This document shows positions 1-11,225 of a DNA stretch of 64,000 nucleotides, one piece after another. Within the stretch, counting starts at the first letter, position 1. Each line of letters begins with the position of its first letter. The DNA comes from Alentia gelatinosa (lineage: Eukaryota > Annelida > Polychaeta > Phyllodocida > Polynoidae): the NCBI GenBank assembly GCA_950022655.1, contig OX465587.1, positions 29,267,716-29,331,715 on the forward strand, written 5' to 3'. Under the pieces are notes generated by a model. That model made no database searches. It was not told the DNA's origin and worked only from the letters and a program-made list of their open reading frames with translations. The translations under genes were made by a program, and so were the position numbers.

Positions 1-237
1 TCACCAGAGGGAAAGGTTTTCCGGGTACATTGCAGTAACCTGTCAAAGTGCGCTTTTATCAGTCATCTCCATCGCTGCAGAAAGTCAGAGTGAGCTTCGT
101 AACTTCTCAGGGTGGAAAACTGGGCAACCATCCAGACGGATAGAATTACTAATCTGCATTCTACATCCATAGATTCCCATTAGCATATATGACTGTAATA
201 GGATCATCGTCTATTCCCAGTTTCGCATATTACATAG

Positions 238-512
238 ACCTGGAGTCTACCTACTACAATAGAATTTTAGAACTCCCGATATAGCACTGATACAAAAAGC
301 AAATATCGGAGGCATATCGGAAAGGTGCAAAATAAAAGACCCATGTCTAGACATGCCAATTCACAACGCATTGTATGGGTTTTTTATTGGTGTCAAATCG
401 CAGTAACATGGTCAACTGCCCTGATAATAGGTGACCTTCTGACACGATTTTGAGATTTTATCAGGAGGTGCATCGTAGACCATATCAGAGCCATATTGTA
501 GTTGGCAGTGCC
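238..512. mobile_element. Family A MITE, degenerate copy
   Basis: A short non-autonomous element starting with a worn version of GGCGTCCACCTACTACGAT and ending with the mirrored worn copy (TATTGTAGTTGGCAGTGCC). Its interior shares the words ATGTCTAGACATGCC and GTGCATCGTAGACCATATC with the better preserved copies at 3876 and 10635. It has no coding capacity. Confidence 0.7.
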
Positions 513-550
513 TAATAGAAAGGCATCACCCAATATCAGCCTACTACTAA

Positions 551-1290
551 CCACTAGCCACTGCCACATTCCATTTTCATATTAATACTAATTATCAGGC
601 ACCGCCAAATCCCATTTTCATATAATACTGATATATTGCCATTGCCAAAATCCACTTTTATATACTACCAGAATATCGCCACTACCAAAATCCACTTTTA
701 TATATTACCAAAATATCGCCACTGCCAAAATCCACTTTTATATACTACCAGAATATCGCCACTACCAAAATCCACTTTTATATACTACCAGAATATCGCA
801 ACTGCCAAATCGCACTTTAATGTACTACCAGAATATTGCCACTACCAAAATCCACATTTATATACTACCAGAATATTGCCACTACCAAAATCCACTTTTA
901 TATACTACCAGAATATCGCAACTGCCAAATCACACTTTTATATACTACCAAAATATCGCCACTACCCAAATCCACTTTTATATATATACTACCACAATAT
1001 CGCAACTGAAAAATCACACTCTTATAGACCAACAGAAAAACTCTACTTCCAAATCGCACTGTAATATTCATATTTAGCCACCTCCAAATCCTACTTTCAT
1101 GTACTACTGACATATTGCCAACCTCAACTTCCATATACTACCATCATATTGCCACTACCAATTCCCCTTTTCATATACTACTAGCATATAGCCACTGCCA
1201 AATAATACTTTCATGTACTACTTACATCTTACCATCTTTAAGTCCCACTTTCCTGCACTACTAGCATATTGCCATAGCCCTGACCCATTT
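551..1290. repeat. 40-bp minisatellite, about 17 units
   Basis: Tandem units of about 40 bp (core CACTTTTATATACTACCAGA, then ATATCGCCACTACCAAAATC), clean between about 636 and 1010 and decayed at both sides. The 142-codon open frame across 636-1064 is only this repeat read through, cycling through three phases, and is not a gene. The array lies between a full and a 5'-truncated family A copy. Confidence 0.9.
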
Positions 1291-1307
1291 TATGTACTTC
1301 TGACAGC

Positions 1308-1494
1308 GTAGACATATGTCTAGACATGCCAATCCACCACGCATTTTATGGGGGTTTTATCGGTGTCTAATCGCACAAATGTGGTCAACTGCCCCGATAT
1401 TAGGTGACCTTCCGACGCGATTTGGATTTTGTATCGGGAGGTGCATCGTAGACCATATCGGAGTCATATCTTAGTAGGTGGACGCCGGGCCTTA
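1308..1494. mobile_element. Family A MITE, 5'-truncated copy
   Basis: Only the distal two thirds of the element remain, beginning at the ATGTCTAGACATGCC word and ending in GTAGGTGGACGCCGGGCC. The missing 5' part is replaced by the end of the neighbouring 40-bp minisatellite. Confidence 0.75.
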
Positions 1495-1529
1495 CTATCC
1501 TTCTATTGACACTCAAATAGAAATGATTC

Positions 1530-1930
1530 TAAACACAACTGGGAGGTGTTTTTAAAACTAAGAAGGATACTGGCTTAACGATTACGACTAGGACTAACCT
1601 CAGGCGATAGTGCCCACGATGGAAGTGGCAGTCCGTGTTTTAAATGTGACCCTCAGAAATCCAGGAAATCCTTTGCAGTTTTTATCTTATACTATTTCCC
1701 TTCTTAAGGGAGATTATCTTATGTTATGAAGATTCGAACCCACTTAGCACCGGACCTGAAAAAAGGTAAAATTTGTTATCTTTCAAAATACTAAGAATAA
1801 AGATATTTTACCAATCGTCGTGTAAGACAGTCCTCCATAGAGACAGATCCGGTTAGGTAACGAGAATGCAACAAAGACCACGATAAGATCGAATCCTTTA
1901 TCGTTCTTAGTTTTAAAAACACCTCCCTGG
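1530..1930. repeat. Inverted repeat pair, unclassified element
   Basis: The segment at 1540-1567 (GGGAGGTGTTTTTAAAACTA and following bases) returns as its reverse complement at about 1900-1927. The two arms enclose about 330 bp of unremarkable sequence. This looks like an old foldback or MITE but no second copy was seen. Confidence 0.5.
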
Positions 1931-2008
1931 TCGTGTATTGAAACCAGCCGATACATCCTCAGATGAGCGATCGCCAGTATAAATGAAATCTTTGAAAAAT
2001 AAAAAAAA

Positions 2009-2105
2009 AGTGGAATGGGATTCATGTATCTTACAGGGTTCAAAATCCAACGAGATTCTGTTTAATTTTAGGGTTAAATGTTGCCATCAATTGTAGGGAA
2101 AAAGC
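2009..2105. mobile_element. Family N MITE fragment
   Basis: Carries the family N words GGGATTCATGTA, TACAGGGTTCAAAATC and GAGATTCTGTT found in the complete copy at 29275-29504, but lacks the outermost terminal inverted repeat. Confidence 0.6.
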
Positions 2106-2141
2106 ATTTCTCAAGGACATGGTGCGCTACAATTTAGACAA

Positions 2142-2306
2142 GGGGCCATCGTACGTACGCAGAATTTATGAAATTTTGGACCCCCCCCCCCCACCCCCTC
2201 TCCCAATCTTGTACGCAATAGAACAAAGAAGGAGCATACGCAGATTTTCCAAAATGTCTGACCACCCACCCCCCCTCGGTGCGTACGTACTTTATGGATT
2301 GCCCCC
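2142..2306. mobile_element. Family B MITE with CGTACGTAC subterminal repeats
   Basis: The element starts GGGGCCATCGTACGTACGC and ends GCGTACGTACTTTATGGATTGCCCC, an imperfect terminal inverted repeat. It contains long C runs and the inverted internal words GGAGCATACGCAGATTTT. A sister copy is nested in a family A-like element at 42724-42896. The end sequence resembles the widespread GGGGCCATACATAAA type of invertebrate MITE (from memory). Confidence 0.8.
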
Positions 2307-2952
2307 AAGAGATTGTCAAAATCATCCTTTCTCATATCACTATGTAGCTTTTGACAACACCTTCCTTACTTCAGGGACTAAAATGACATTAATATGAGCA
2401 GTATGCTTCAGGAATTTTATGCTGACTTCAGAATTTCTCATGTTAGTTGTAAATAGAACGAAGTGAAACTGGAGAATGGATTATGAACACGGATAATACA
2501 GACGACCTTCTTGTAAACAAAGGTCGTGTCCATATCAAACATAATCCGGCAAAAATAACACAAAAAAAGACATAAGATAGGCCCAGAAACTGCCAACTCT
2601 GTAGTCAATAGGACAACTGTATTGTGCAATGATACAAGGCAGAAACTGAATACGTATTCATCTGTTTCCCCTACGTGCCTTGGCTCACATCTCCAAGCGG
2701 AGTCTTAGTCAAAACAAGTACATGTGAGGAGGGGATCCGTGATGTGCTTGGAGATAATGCCATCCTTGTCGTTGTTGACATTTCACTGATGAGATATATG
2801 ACCTATCCCGGGCCTCAAGTCAAATCCTAAGACAATGAGATGAATGGAGCGAATGCTGAGGCATCTTAATACGAAAGCTCACCAACAATAGCTTTCTCCT
2901 GAGAGTAAATAATAGGCGGGGGCCTGGGCCTATCGCGTGTTGGGACCCGCCG
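2307..2952. other. No feature recognised
   Basis: AT-rich sequence with no long open frame, no tandem repeat and no recognised interspersed element. Confidence 0.5.
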
Positions 2953-3402
2953 ATTAAAGGCATATCAGACGATTTGCCTTGGAAATTAAAACCCATGTCA
3001 CATTCCTCAAAATTCAATATGATGATCTCTAAGTATTGTAAAACACATTTCTAACTTAAAATTCGGGGGCACCGTGTTAGTTTTTGATTTAGAAATCAAT
3101 ATTGTGATGATATCACAAAAGAACATATAGAAATTGTAAAAAGTTAATCTTAAAATACATCGGTCACCATCCTTGCGTTTGAGAGTATTGAAGAAAACCA
3201 TATTTTTCAGTACATTTCCTATGTAAATCAAGCAAATATAAATTGCCCCATTTTACCTATTGAGATTGGATAAACCGGACAAAATGTTACATTAACACAT
3301 TTGTCATTAAAATGAATCACAAGGAACCAGTTTTCACTGGTAATTGAGAATATTTAAGAAGCACCAGGTGGCGCCTGCGTGAATTGTCCGATATGCCTTT
3401 AA
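2953..3402. mobile_element. Family R element, about 450 bp
   Basis: Bounded by inverted ends TTAAAGGCATATCAGACGAT and ATTGTCCGATATGCCTTTAA. It shares with five other copies in the window the blocks TTTTCAGTACATTTCCTATG and CACCAGGTGGCGCC near one end. It is non-coding and resembles a non-autonomous DNA transposon. Confidence 0.85.
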
Positions 3403-3875
3403 AAGGCCACTGATTATAGGCACCCTATATTAAAAGTCCCTCTGGGTCCTATTTGAGAAATCATCGGTGCACATAATCGGTGGCACTCAGTGAAAATGTT
3501 GTTTTCTGATGAAAATTTAGGTATTGTTCGACCAATTTTTTGAGCTGCAAGTTCATTCCGCCATCGATGCCTTATTTTGTAAAGTTGGAGAAAAAAAAGT
3601 TTACGCTTTCTGTTCGGACCTGAAGACTATATTGCACCAAAAACCCACCTAGTCGGTGGTCATGATCAGAATCTGTTGGTGGTGGCCATAAAATTCATCG
3701 GGAGGCTAAAGTGTGCACGTTGGAAGCAGTTCTGAATATTGGGACAGGTAACGCACGACTTCAAACGACCTTGAACTGATGCTGGTTCCCCGTTCACTTG
3801 GAGCGGAGGGGGAAACCAGCCAAATTTCGCTGGAACCAGTGCCAGAACCACCGTATTAGACATCTTTGGAATCTT
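3403..3875. other. No feature recognised
   Basis: Contains weak words similar to family D interiors around 3640-3700 (AGTCGGTGGTCA, TCTGTTGGTGGTGGCC) but no defined ends. No gene is visible. Confidence 0.4.
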
Positions 3876-4146
3876 AGGTCTGGCGTCCATCTACTACAAT
3901 AGAAATTTAGACCTCCCGATATGGCACCGATACAAAAAGCAAATATCGGAGACATATCGGCAAGGTGCAAAATCGTAGACAAATGTCTAGACATGCAAAT
4001 CCACCACGCATTGTATGGGTTTTTATCGGTGTCTAATAGCAGAAACGTGGTCAACTGCCCCGATATTAGGTGACCTTCCGACGATTTTGATATTTTTATC
4101 GGGAGGTGCATCGTAGACCATATCGGTGCCGTATCTCAGTAGGCAA
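3876..4146. mobile_element. Family A MITE, near full length
   Basis: Starts AGGTCTGGCGTCCATCTACT and ends near CGTATCTCAGTAGGC. The interior carries inverted halves: GACCTCCCGATATGGCACC near the start against TCGGGAGGTGCATCG near the end. It has the characteristic ATGTCTAGACATGC and GTGGTCAACTGCCCCGATAT blocks. Confidence 0.8.
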
Positions 4147-4818
4147 TCGGCAAGTTTTTCAGAAACAAAAGTTTTTTTGCTATACATTACACAGTAGTAT
4201 CTCTTACAGTAAGTTGATTAGAAAATGATGTACATTGATGATGAAAAAGATGAAGAAAGGTGTAATATTATGGTCCAATCTACAGTAATTGATTTAGTCA
4301 CCATAAGTCCTTTGAGAATATGACGGGGACCCAGTTCAGTTCTTGGTCCCGTTTAATAATCTAGGGTCCCACATAAAGACCCTTTTTCTGTATGCTATAG
4401 ACAGCCAGGGACGATGTAGGTCAACTTTATTCAACACTTATGGATGACCTTATGGATGTCTGATACTGTTTTAGCAAACAAACTTAAATATTACCAAATG
4501 ATAACCCTTGTACAAAGGTGCAGACAAATGTATTTATGAAAGATCCCAGATTATTCAACGGCCACCAGGATCCCACAGTGCACTAGAAAAATGGTGGTAG
4601 TTACCTGGCCTAATATGTGAGGAGGACATAGACCAGGCTTTGTGGCCGCCGCCATTAGAGCATCACTGCTGCCTCCTGGTGGTTACCGTCAAAGGAGAGT
4701 GCCTATAGCGCCGACATTTATTCATTACTACAGGAAAGTCGTAGTTAATATTTATACGCCTCTACGAGGGTAGGTTTCACTCCTCAAAGATCAGCACGGA
4801 CAGAGCTAATGAGTTAGA
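4147..4818. other. No feature recognised
   Basis: No open frame, tandem repeat or recognised element end. A short local repeat of GGTCCC words lies around 4325-4370. Confidence 0.4.
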
Positions 4819-4915
4819 GGCCATTTTTTACTGGCCGACGAAAACCGCACCGATTTGTTGAGTTCTTATTTGAGTCGGTCGGTGGTGGCCAATGACTGCA
4901 CGTCGGTGTCTGAAA
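4819..4915. mobile_element. Family D end fragment
   Basis: Reads AGAGGCCATTTTTTACTGGCC followed by GACGAAAACCGCACCGAT, the reverse orientation of the D fragment at 17039-17146. Only about 100 bp remain. Confidence 0.5.
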
Positions 4916-4984
4916 ATGCACCATCAGTGAGGGTGTAATGTATGTCTTGTACCTACTGCATTACAGTTTATGAGTCTATACTCC

Positions 4985-5660
4985 TATAAGCCGTTTCTCA
5001 CAGCACACATCCCTCCCTACCCTGTCACACCCCTCCCAAACCCCTCTCACACCATAACCAAATCACACACCACTCTCACACGCCTCCCACCCCCCCCCCC
5101 CCCCGTCACACCTACAACACCCCTCCCACACCCCACACCCCACACCCAACACCCCTCCCACATCACACCCCACACCCCGCGCCACATCCCTCCCACACCA
5201 CACCCCACACACCACACCCCACGCCACGCCACACCACACCCAACACCCCTCCCACATCACACCCCACACCCCACGCCACATCCCTCCCACATCACACCCC
5301 ACAACCCACAACCCACAACCCACGCCACGCCACACCCCTCCCACACCACACCCAACACCCCTCCCACATCACACCCCACACCCCACGCCACATCCCTCCC
5401 ACCCCACACCCCACACCCCACACCCCACGCCACGCCACACCCCTCCCACACCACACCCAACACCCCTCCCACATCACACCCCACACCCCACGCCACATCC
5501 CTCCCACACCACACCCAACACCCCTCTCACACCACACCCCGATCTCGTTCTGCCCATAGTCAGAATACCTCCCCATCCCTTACACCTCCGACCCCTCCCA
5601 CACCACACCCAACACCCCTCCAACATCACACCCCCGCACCCCCTACTTCCATCCTACCCG
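4985..5660. repeat. C/A-rich strand-asymmetric minisatellite
   Basis: Almost no G on the + strand for over 500 bp. It is built from CCCCTCCCACA, CACCACACCCAACA and CATCACACCCCACACC words in a higher-order unit of about 100-110 bp. The 232-codon open frame on + (4970-5668; Pro/His/Thr-rich) and several Gly/Val/Trp/Cys-rich frames on - arise because C/A strings cannot make stop codons. Runs of G on the minus strand could form G-quadruplexes. Confidence 0.9.
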
Positions 5661-5939
5661 GTATGTGATTACCAAGTGAGCTGAGAAATATGATCATTGA
5701 TATTACCACTGGCCGCACGGTAATTGCGGGTAGGCTGCCGTACCCGCACTACACGCACGTAACCTCCTCTGATAGCTGAGTGGCTCCATCTAGCGGAAGT
5801 GGGTAACGGCCACCAACTCCTCTCTGACCCCCCTTGGGATTTAACACCGGCGGTGGGAGGGGTCGGGGGGGGGGGCGCCCCCTGAGCAGAATTAGATAGG
5901 AAGCCGGGGGAGGGTGGGTGGAATAATCTCGTTGCTGGT

Positions 5940-6000
5940 CACGTGGTTGGGGGAGTTGGCATGCGGAAGTGACGTCACGAGTCACGTGGACAGGCTGAGC
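5940..6000. promoter_or_regulatory. Candidate promoter: ETS-CRE composite plus E-box
   Basis: The word CGGAAGTGACGTCAC (5964-5978) joins an ETS site to a full cAMP-response element, a well-known composite in animal promoters. It is followed at 5981-5989 by TCACGTGG, an E-box. The surrounding 5700-6110 is locally GC-rich. No coding exon is recognised beside it, so the dependent gene and direction are unknown. Confidence 0.4.
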
Positions 6001-6117
6001 TGGTTGTCGGCGTGTCAGGGGAGTTGGTGTTTTCGACCTGCCGACTAAAGCCCCGCCGATTATGAGCCTGGCGGAGACACAAGATAACTCCACCATCTCC
6101 CCTGGAAAAGTCACATA

Positions 6118-6460
6118 ATGTCATATGGACATCTACAGATTTTGGAACATCGACTTCGGCAACAAAGGAACGGTACAGTGTCTCGGGCGAGGCATCCTAA
6201 CAGAATCGGCCCTTATTGGTAGATAGGCAAGGGTCAGCCAATGATTAGTGACGCCTCTCCCCTTGAGATGTTCTTTTGTCGCCAACGAGTTGTCGGTTGA
6301 TGTTCCTAAATGATAATTCATGTCGGCGACAACAGAACATTGGGAATATCCACCTTCGGTCAAGCAACGGGTTTCGTAATTTACCTGCGACAAGTTCACA
6401 GACAACTATACGATTTCGGAACCGTTCAACCCCGAATCGGTTGGTGTGCATTAGACTTAA
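6118..6460. mobile_element. Family Q element
   Basis: Begins ACATCTACAGATTTTGGAAC and ends CGAATCGGTTGGTGTGCATT. It shares with copies at 8915 and 13247 the GACAAAGGAAC, GGCATCCTAACAGA, CTTTTGTCG and CGAGTTGTCGGT blocks. It is non-coding. Confidence 0.75.
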
Positions 6461-6710
6461 GTTTCGTGGAGGCGACTGTCACCAGGCGCTGAGGTATCGT
6501 TGACGCGCCCACCTTTCCGCGAGGCCCAACAAAATGGCAGATGGGAGAAAAAGAGGGCAATAAGAAGGTGGGATTGAAATGGGAGTGGAAACCTGATGTG
6601 GCCACTTCTACACCACTCTCTGTCCGAGTCTCTGCCGTCTGTCTGTCTCTCCCTGAATCGCTCTGAGGGACACACCCCACAAGCGAGAAACACACGAATT
6701 TCCAGAATCG

Positions 6711-6860
6711 CTAAAGTGGGATTCACACAGTGGATTCATGTACCTCACAGGGTATTTATCTGGGACAGTCCTGCTGAGATTATGTACACAATCTCATTGT
6801 TTAAATTCTAGGGTTCTATTTCCCTGTGACATGGTTTTCCCTGCAATTGTTGGCGACATT
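6711..6860. mobile_element. Family N MITE, partial
   Basis: Begins TAAAGTGGGATTCACACAG and GTGGATTCATGTACCTCACA like the complete copy at 29275. It fades out just before the 73-bp minisatellite, so the 3' end was lost or replaced. Confidence 0.65.
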
Positions 6861-6865
6861 CCCTT

Positions 6866-7490
6866 TGTGTTTTCCATGGACACTTTGTATTAGGTAGATA
6901 TATCTGTATGCTCCAGGTATGTCCCTACACACTCCACATGTGTTTTCTATGGACATTTTGTATTAGGTGGATGTATCTGTATGCCCCGGGTATGGTGATA
7001 CACACTCCCTATGTGTTTTCTATGGACTCTCTGTATTAGGTGGATATATCTGTATGCTCCGGGTATGGTGATACACACTCCCTATGTGTTTTCTATGGAC
7101 ACTTTGTATTAGCTGGATGTATCTGTATGCCCCGGGTATGGTAATACACACTCCCTACGTGTTTACTATGGACACTCTGTATTAGGTGGATATATCTGTA
7201 TGCTCCGGGTATGGTGATACACACTCCCTATGAGTTTTCTATGGACTCTCTGTATTAGGTGGATATATCTGTATGCTCCAGGTATGGTAATACACACTCC
7301 CTACGTGTTTACTATGGACACTTTGTATTAGGTGGATATATCTGTATGCTCCGGGTAAGTAGATACATGCTGCCCATGTGTTTTCCATGGACGCTATGTA
7401 CTATGTGGATATATCTGTATGTGCCGGGTATGGTGATACACGCTGCCCATGTGTTTTCTACGGACACTACGTAGTAGGTGGATAACAAAT
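6866..7490. repeat. 73-bp minisatellite, about 8.5 units
   Basis: Units start TGTGTTTTCTATGGACACTT, contain GTATTAGGTGGATATATCTG and end GGTATGGTGATACACACTCC. Unit starts at 6866, 6939 and 7012 give the 73-bp period. A second, shorter array of the same unit is at 22640-22900, so the sequence is interspersed as well as tandem. Confidence 0.9.
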
Positions 7491-7901
7491 CGCTAAACCA
7501 TGGGCCTCTAAACGTGTCTTGAGGCCGTCTTCAGCTCTCACGACAGTTCTAAATTTAGATACGACATCCTCCTGATTCTCGGGAGTCCCTTCCAGGAAGC
7601 ACCCCGCAGATGGACGACTCCAGTGACAATTCCAGTCACCCCTCGTCAGGCTTTCAGAGAAAAACGAGCGCGGATCCCAACTCAATTAGCCGTCCAAACG
7701 CCACTCGGCCTGTATGTCCGTGTCCTCGGGGCTGCCGCTGATCGCAGAGCTACAGTGATGAAAATTAAAAACTGGCGACGGGCGGAGATCAATAAACCGC
7801 AGGGGGGAGGTTAGACAGGGTGTTTATCTGTGAAGGATCAATATCATTGTGGGGTGCGGAGATGTCGTGGGTACTTGCCTTGTAGGGTGGTTCTCTCTTA
7901 T

Positions 7902-8240
7902 GCCCCAGTCACACTGGCGTAATATGCCCCACTCACACTGGCGTAAATTTCGGCGTTTCTTCTACGTATTTAAATAGGTGGGGAGTACGTATCAGCTACG
8001 GATTTTGAATGTATTTGTTTGGTTTGCATTAACGTTTTAGTACTCTTCTCAACATTCATCAACGCTTCTTTACGCTTTTGTATGTATTGTGGCGTTTTTC
8101 AGCGCATTCCGACTTTCCTTTATGTATCTCCGCATTTTCCCGCACATCGCCGCGCGTTTGTAAATTTCAAAATGCGTAGAAGGACGTAGACGTGCGTAGA
8201 CGGGAAAACGCCGTTTTTTACGCCACTGTGACTGGGGTAT
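7902..8240. mobile_element. Family P MITE, complete
   Basis: Starts GCCCCAGTCACACTGGCGTA, with this end repeated once directly 23 bp further in. It ends TTACGCCACTGTGACTGGGG, so the terminal inverted repeat is about 20 bp. The interior is dominated by TACGC/GCGTA words. Confidence 0.85.
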
Positions 8241-8457
8241 TAGCCGTCTATACGCCACTCGTCCTGTATGTCCGTGTCCTCGGGGCTGCCACTGATCGCA
8301 GAGCTACAGTGATGAAAATTAAAAACTGGCGGTGGGCGGAGATCAATAAACCGCATGGGGGAGGTTAGACAGGGTGTTTATCTGTAAAGAATCAATATCA
8401 TTGTGGGGTGCGGGAGATGTCTTGGGTACGTGCCTTGTAGGGTGATTCTCTATTATG

Positions 8458-8616
8458 CCCCAGTCACACTGGCGTAATATGCCCCAGTCGCACTGGCGTA
8501 AAAACGGCGTTTTTCCGTGTACGCACGTCTACGTTCTTCTACGCATTTTGAAATTTACAAATGCGCGGCGATGCGCAGGAAAACGCGGAGATACGTAAAG
8601 GAAATGCGCCGAAAAA
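8458..8616. mobile_element. Family P MITE, truncated
   Basis: Starts with the doubled GCCCCAGTCACACTGGCGTA end and continues with the reverse complement of the distal half of the 7902 copy (ACGGCGTTTTTCCGTGTACG). It breaks off at GCGCCGAAAAACAGTGG, so the second inverted end is missing. Confidence 0.75.
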
Positions 8617-8914
8617 CAGTGGACAGAGCCATCGTTAGTTACCAGAGCCAAAGGTAGATGGACAGTTCTTCGACTGTCGTTCTTTGTTCTTACTGAAATT
8701 CAACATACTTTCACCATTCACATGTCTCTCTATACCCATTCCAGAGATGACACCTAAAAATCGATCAGTGGTTCCGACTGCAGATCGGTGGCGAATTCTC
8801 AGCCGATGAAAAATGGCATATAGTATAAAATATCAACATGGGGCTTGTATTGCATCAGTAACAACAATGCCATGTTCCCTCTGGCTATCATGTCATTTTG
8901 TATTTTTCTGCCAA

Positions 8915-9320
8915 TGTATGTCTACCGATTTTGAAACATTGATGTATCTTTGTCGGTGACAAAGGAATGGTAATTTGTCTCAGGTGAGGCATCCTAATGG
9001 AGTCGGCCCTAGTCGGTAGATGTAGGGCAGCTAGGCAAGGGTCAGCCAACAATTAGTAACCCCCCCCCCCCCTCCCCTTGAGATGCTCTTTTGTCGCTGA
9101 CGAGTTGTTGGTCTATGTTCCTAAATTACTCATCAAAAGTTTATCACTATGTTGATAAATCCAGTCTGCGACAACGGTACATTAGAAATACCCACCCCTT
9201 TAGATGGCCTGTGGTCGAGTGACGGGTTACATAATTTCCGTACGAAAAGTTCACCGACAACTATAAGATTTGGGAACTAATCGTTCAACCCCCAAATCAG
9301 TTAGTGTGCATTAGACTTTT
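8915..9320. mobile_element. Family Q element, longest copy
   Basis: Begins ATGTCTACCGATTTTGAAAC and ends CAAATCAGTTAGTGTGCATT. It matches 6118-6460 along its length, with an extra poly-C run at 9060-9072 and about 40 bp of additional interior sequence. Confidence 0.75.
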
Positions 9321-9841
9321 GATTTTGATAAATGATACAAAAGATGAGCATACAATATGGCTCTGGAAATCCGATTATTTTTATATCAGGTCCATAATGA
9401 AGTACTCTGAAACTATTGGGTATTAAGCCAATTCCTGATCGGTCGACAAGTAATGGATTCTGATTGATAGCACAATGAATCAGCCATTCAAAGTTCTCCA
9501 TTTGCAAAGATAATTTTGTCCCGAAATCCATTCATTAAATCGCGTAGAAAAACAGAGGAATATCGGCTTTTGATAACAAACGTTTCAATCATCGACCTGA
9601 CATCTGCTTCGATTAGCGCACGAAAATGACGCCAAGTCTAAAACAGGATTTGGCAATAGTTCTGTCGCATCTTGGAGACAATTTAACATTCTCACGACTC
9701 TTCAATGTCATCGAACAGAAGGGTAGCCACCTCCATGTATGACTGTATAATAGCGCCACCGAGCGGTTTACAGATCCATCTGAATGCAAAACCATTGTAA
9801 GTTTTATGGTACCTGTGCACCAATCGCAGTCAAATACTATC
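9321..9841. other. No feature recognised
   Basis: Moderately AT-rich single-copy-looking sequence. No open frame longer than about 75 codons, and no repeat structure was seen. Confidence 0.4.
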
Positions 9842-10097
9842 CTTTCACGGGGGTGTAGAATATATGAAATATGTGTCCATTATACGTTTTATAAACTCCC
9901 CGAAAGGAGTATGACTGTGTGCTGAAAGCAGTAAGTAGAACTGGGAGATGGTATAATATTGACTCCATTACTATGACATATGGAGGTCACTGAAGGACAG
10001 CCAACACATAGGTAGCTACCTCTATTTATGACTTTGTGGTAAAGGCAGCAAGTTAGACTGGGAAATGTTGCTATTATAACTAATGCATGGGTAGTTA

Positions 10098-10099
<2 letters not shown>

Positions 10100-10149
<50 letters not shown>
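10100..10149. repeat. (AT)n microsatellite
   Basis: About 24 uninterrupted AT dinucleotides inside one unit of the ~120-bp array, expanded from the TATATATATGACTG stretch of neighbouring units. Confidence 0.95.
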
Positions 10150-10150
<1 letters not shown>

Positions 10151-10634
10151 CTGTGTAGTAAATACAATAAGTTAGACTCGGAAATATTGGTATAATATCG
10201 GCTCTATTACTATGACACATCAAAGTAACTGAAGGGCAACCAATGCACGGGTAGCTACCTCTATATAAGACTGTGTGGTGAATAAAGTATGTTGAACTGG
10301 GAGATGTTGGTATGATATTGACTCAATCTCTATGCCACTTTAAAGTCACTGAAGGACAATGAATCCATGGAAAGCTACCTCTAAATATGACTGTGTGGTG
10401 AATGCTATAAGTTGGACTGAGAAATGGTTGTATTACATAGGCTCCATCACTACAACACTTTCGACCTTAGACTCACCGAAGGGCAATGAACCTATGGGTA
10501 GCTACCTCTATAGAAGACTGTGTGGTAAAGGCAGTACGTTGGACTGGGAGATGTTGGTATTATATCGGCTCAATCTCTATGACATTTTAAAGTCACTGAA
10601 GTATAATGAACCCACGGGTAGCTACCTCTGTATA

Positions 10635-10926
10635 AGGCCCGGCGTCCACCTACTACGGTAGAAATTTAGACCTACCGATATGGTACCGATACAAAGAGTC
10701 AATTTTATATCGGAGACATATCGGGAAGGTGCAGAATCGTAGACATATGTCTAGACATGCCAATCCACCACACGTTGTATGGGGTGGTTTTTTTTGCGTC
10801 TAATCGCAGAAACGTGGTCAACTGCCCCGATATTAGGTGGCCTTCCGACGCGATTTTTTTTTTTTTATAGGGAGGTGCATCGCAGACCATATCGGAGCCA
10901 TATCGTAGTAGGTGGACGCCAGGCCT
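10635..10926. mobile_element. Family A MITE, full length, nested in the ~120-bp array
   Basis: Begins AGGCCCGGCGTCCACCTACT and ends AGTAGGTGGACGCCAGGCCT. Array units resume on both sides (CTGTATAAGG before, CTAAGACTGTGTGGTAAA after), so insertion followed array formation. Confidence 0.9.
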
Positions 10927-11225
10927 AAGACTGTGTGGTAAAAGCAGTACGTTGGACTGGGAAATAGTGGTATAATATCAGCTCCATTTCTATTACACAG
11001 ACGGGTAGCTACCTATATATAGGACTGTGTAGTAAATACTATAAGTTGGACTGGGAAATGGTTGTATTATAAAGGCTCCATCACTACGACACTATTAAGT
11101 CACTGAAGGACAATGAATCCATGGGTAGCTACCTCTATAGAAGACTGTGTGGAGAATACAGTGAGGTGGATTAGGAGATAGCGATATTATAACGGTTCCG
11201 TCACTTGAATCAGCCTGAATCAGGG

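Larger units (their letters stand above)
7687..8616. repeat. Tandem segmental duplication, 554-bp period
   Basis: The block starting TAGCCGTC at 7687 recurs at 8241 with only scattered substitutions across at least 215 bp, then runs into a second copy of the family P element. The first unit carries a complete P element and the second a shortened one. The duplication therefore followed P insertion. Confidence 0.85.
9842..11225. repeat. About 120-bp tandem repeat, roughly 9 units
   Basis: Units carry GACTGTGTGGTAAA (9911, 10030, 10148, 10271, 10389, 10515, 10927, 11023, 11142), then GTTGGACTGGGAAATG, TCACTGAAGGACAATGAA and GGGTAGCTACCTCTATA. One unit holds an (AT)n microsatellite and one is interrupted by a family A element. 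The palindromic word GGTAGCTACC occurs once per unit. Confidence 0.9.

Noticed and set aside
636..1064. 142-codon frame with repeated PKSTFIYYQNIAT peptide
   Set aside because: Read-through of the 40-bp minisatellite, starting at a non-ATG codon.
1725..1760. tRNA B-box-like word GATTCGAACCC (minus strand)
   Set aside because: No A-box at the right distance and no cloverleaf pairing. A tRNA or tRNA-derived SINE is not supported.
4970..5668. 232-codon Pro/His/Thr-rich open frame
   Set aside because: It is the C/A-only minisatellite. Lack of T and G prevents stop codons, and several frames are open at once.
7467..7685. Minus frame with a protein-like stretch (GTPENQEDVVSKFRTVVRAE)
   Set aside because: It begins within a segmental duplication edge and ends in repeat words near the 73-bp array. 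No splice sites or homologue are recognised, so coding status is unsupported.
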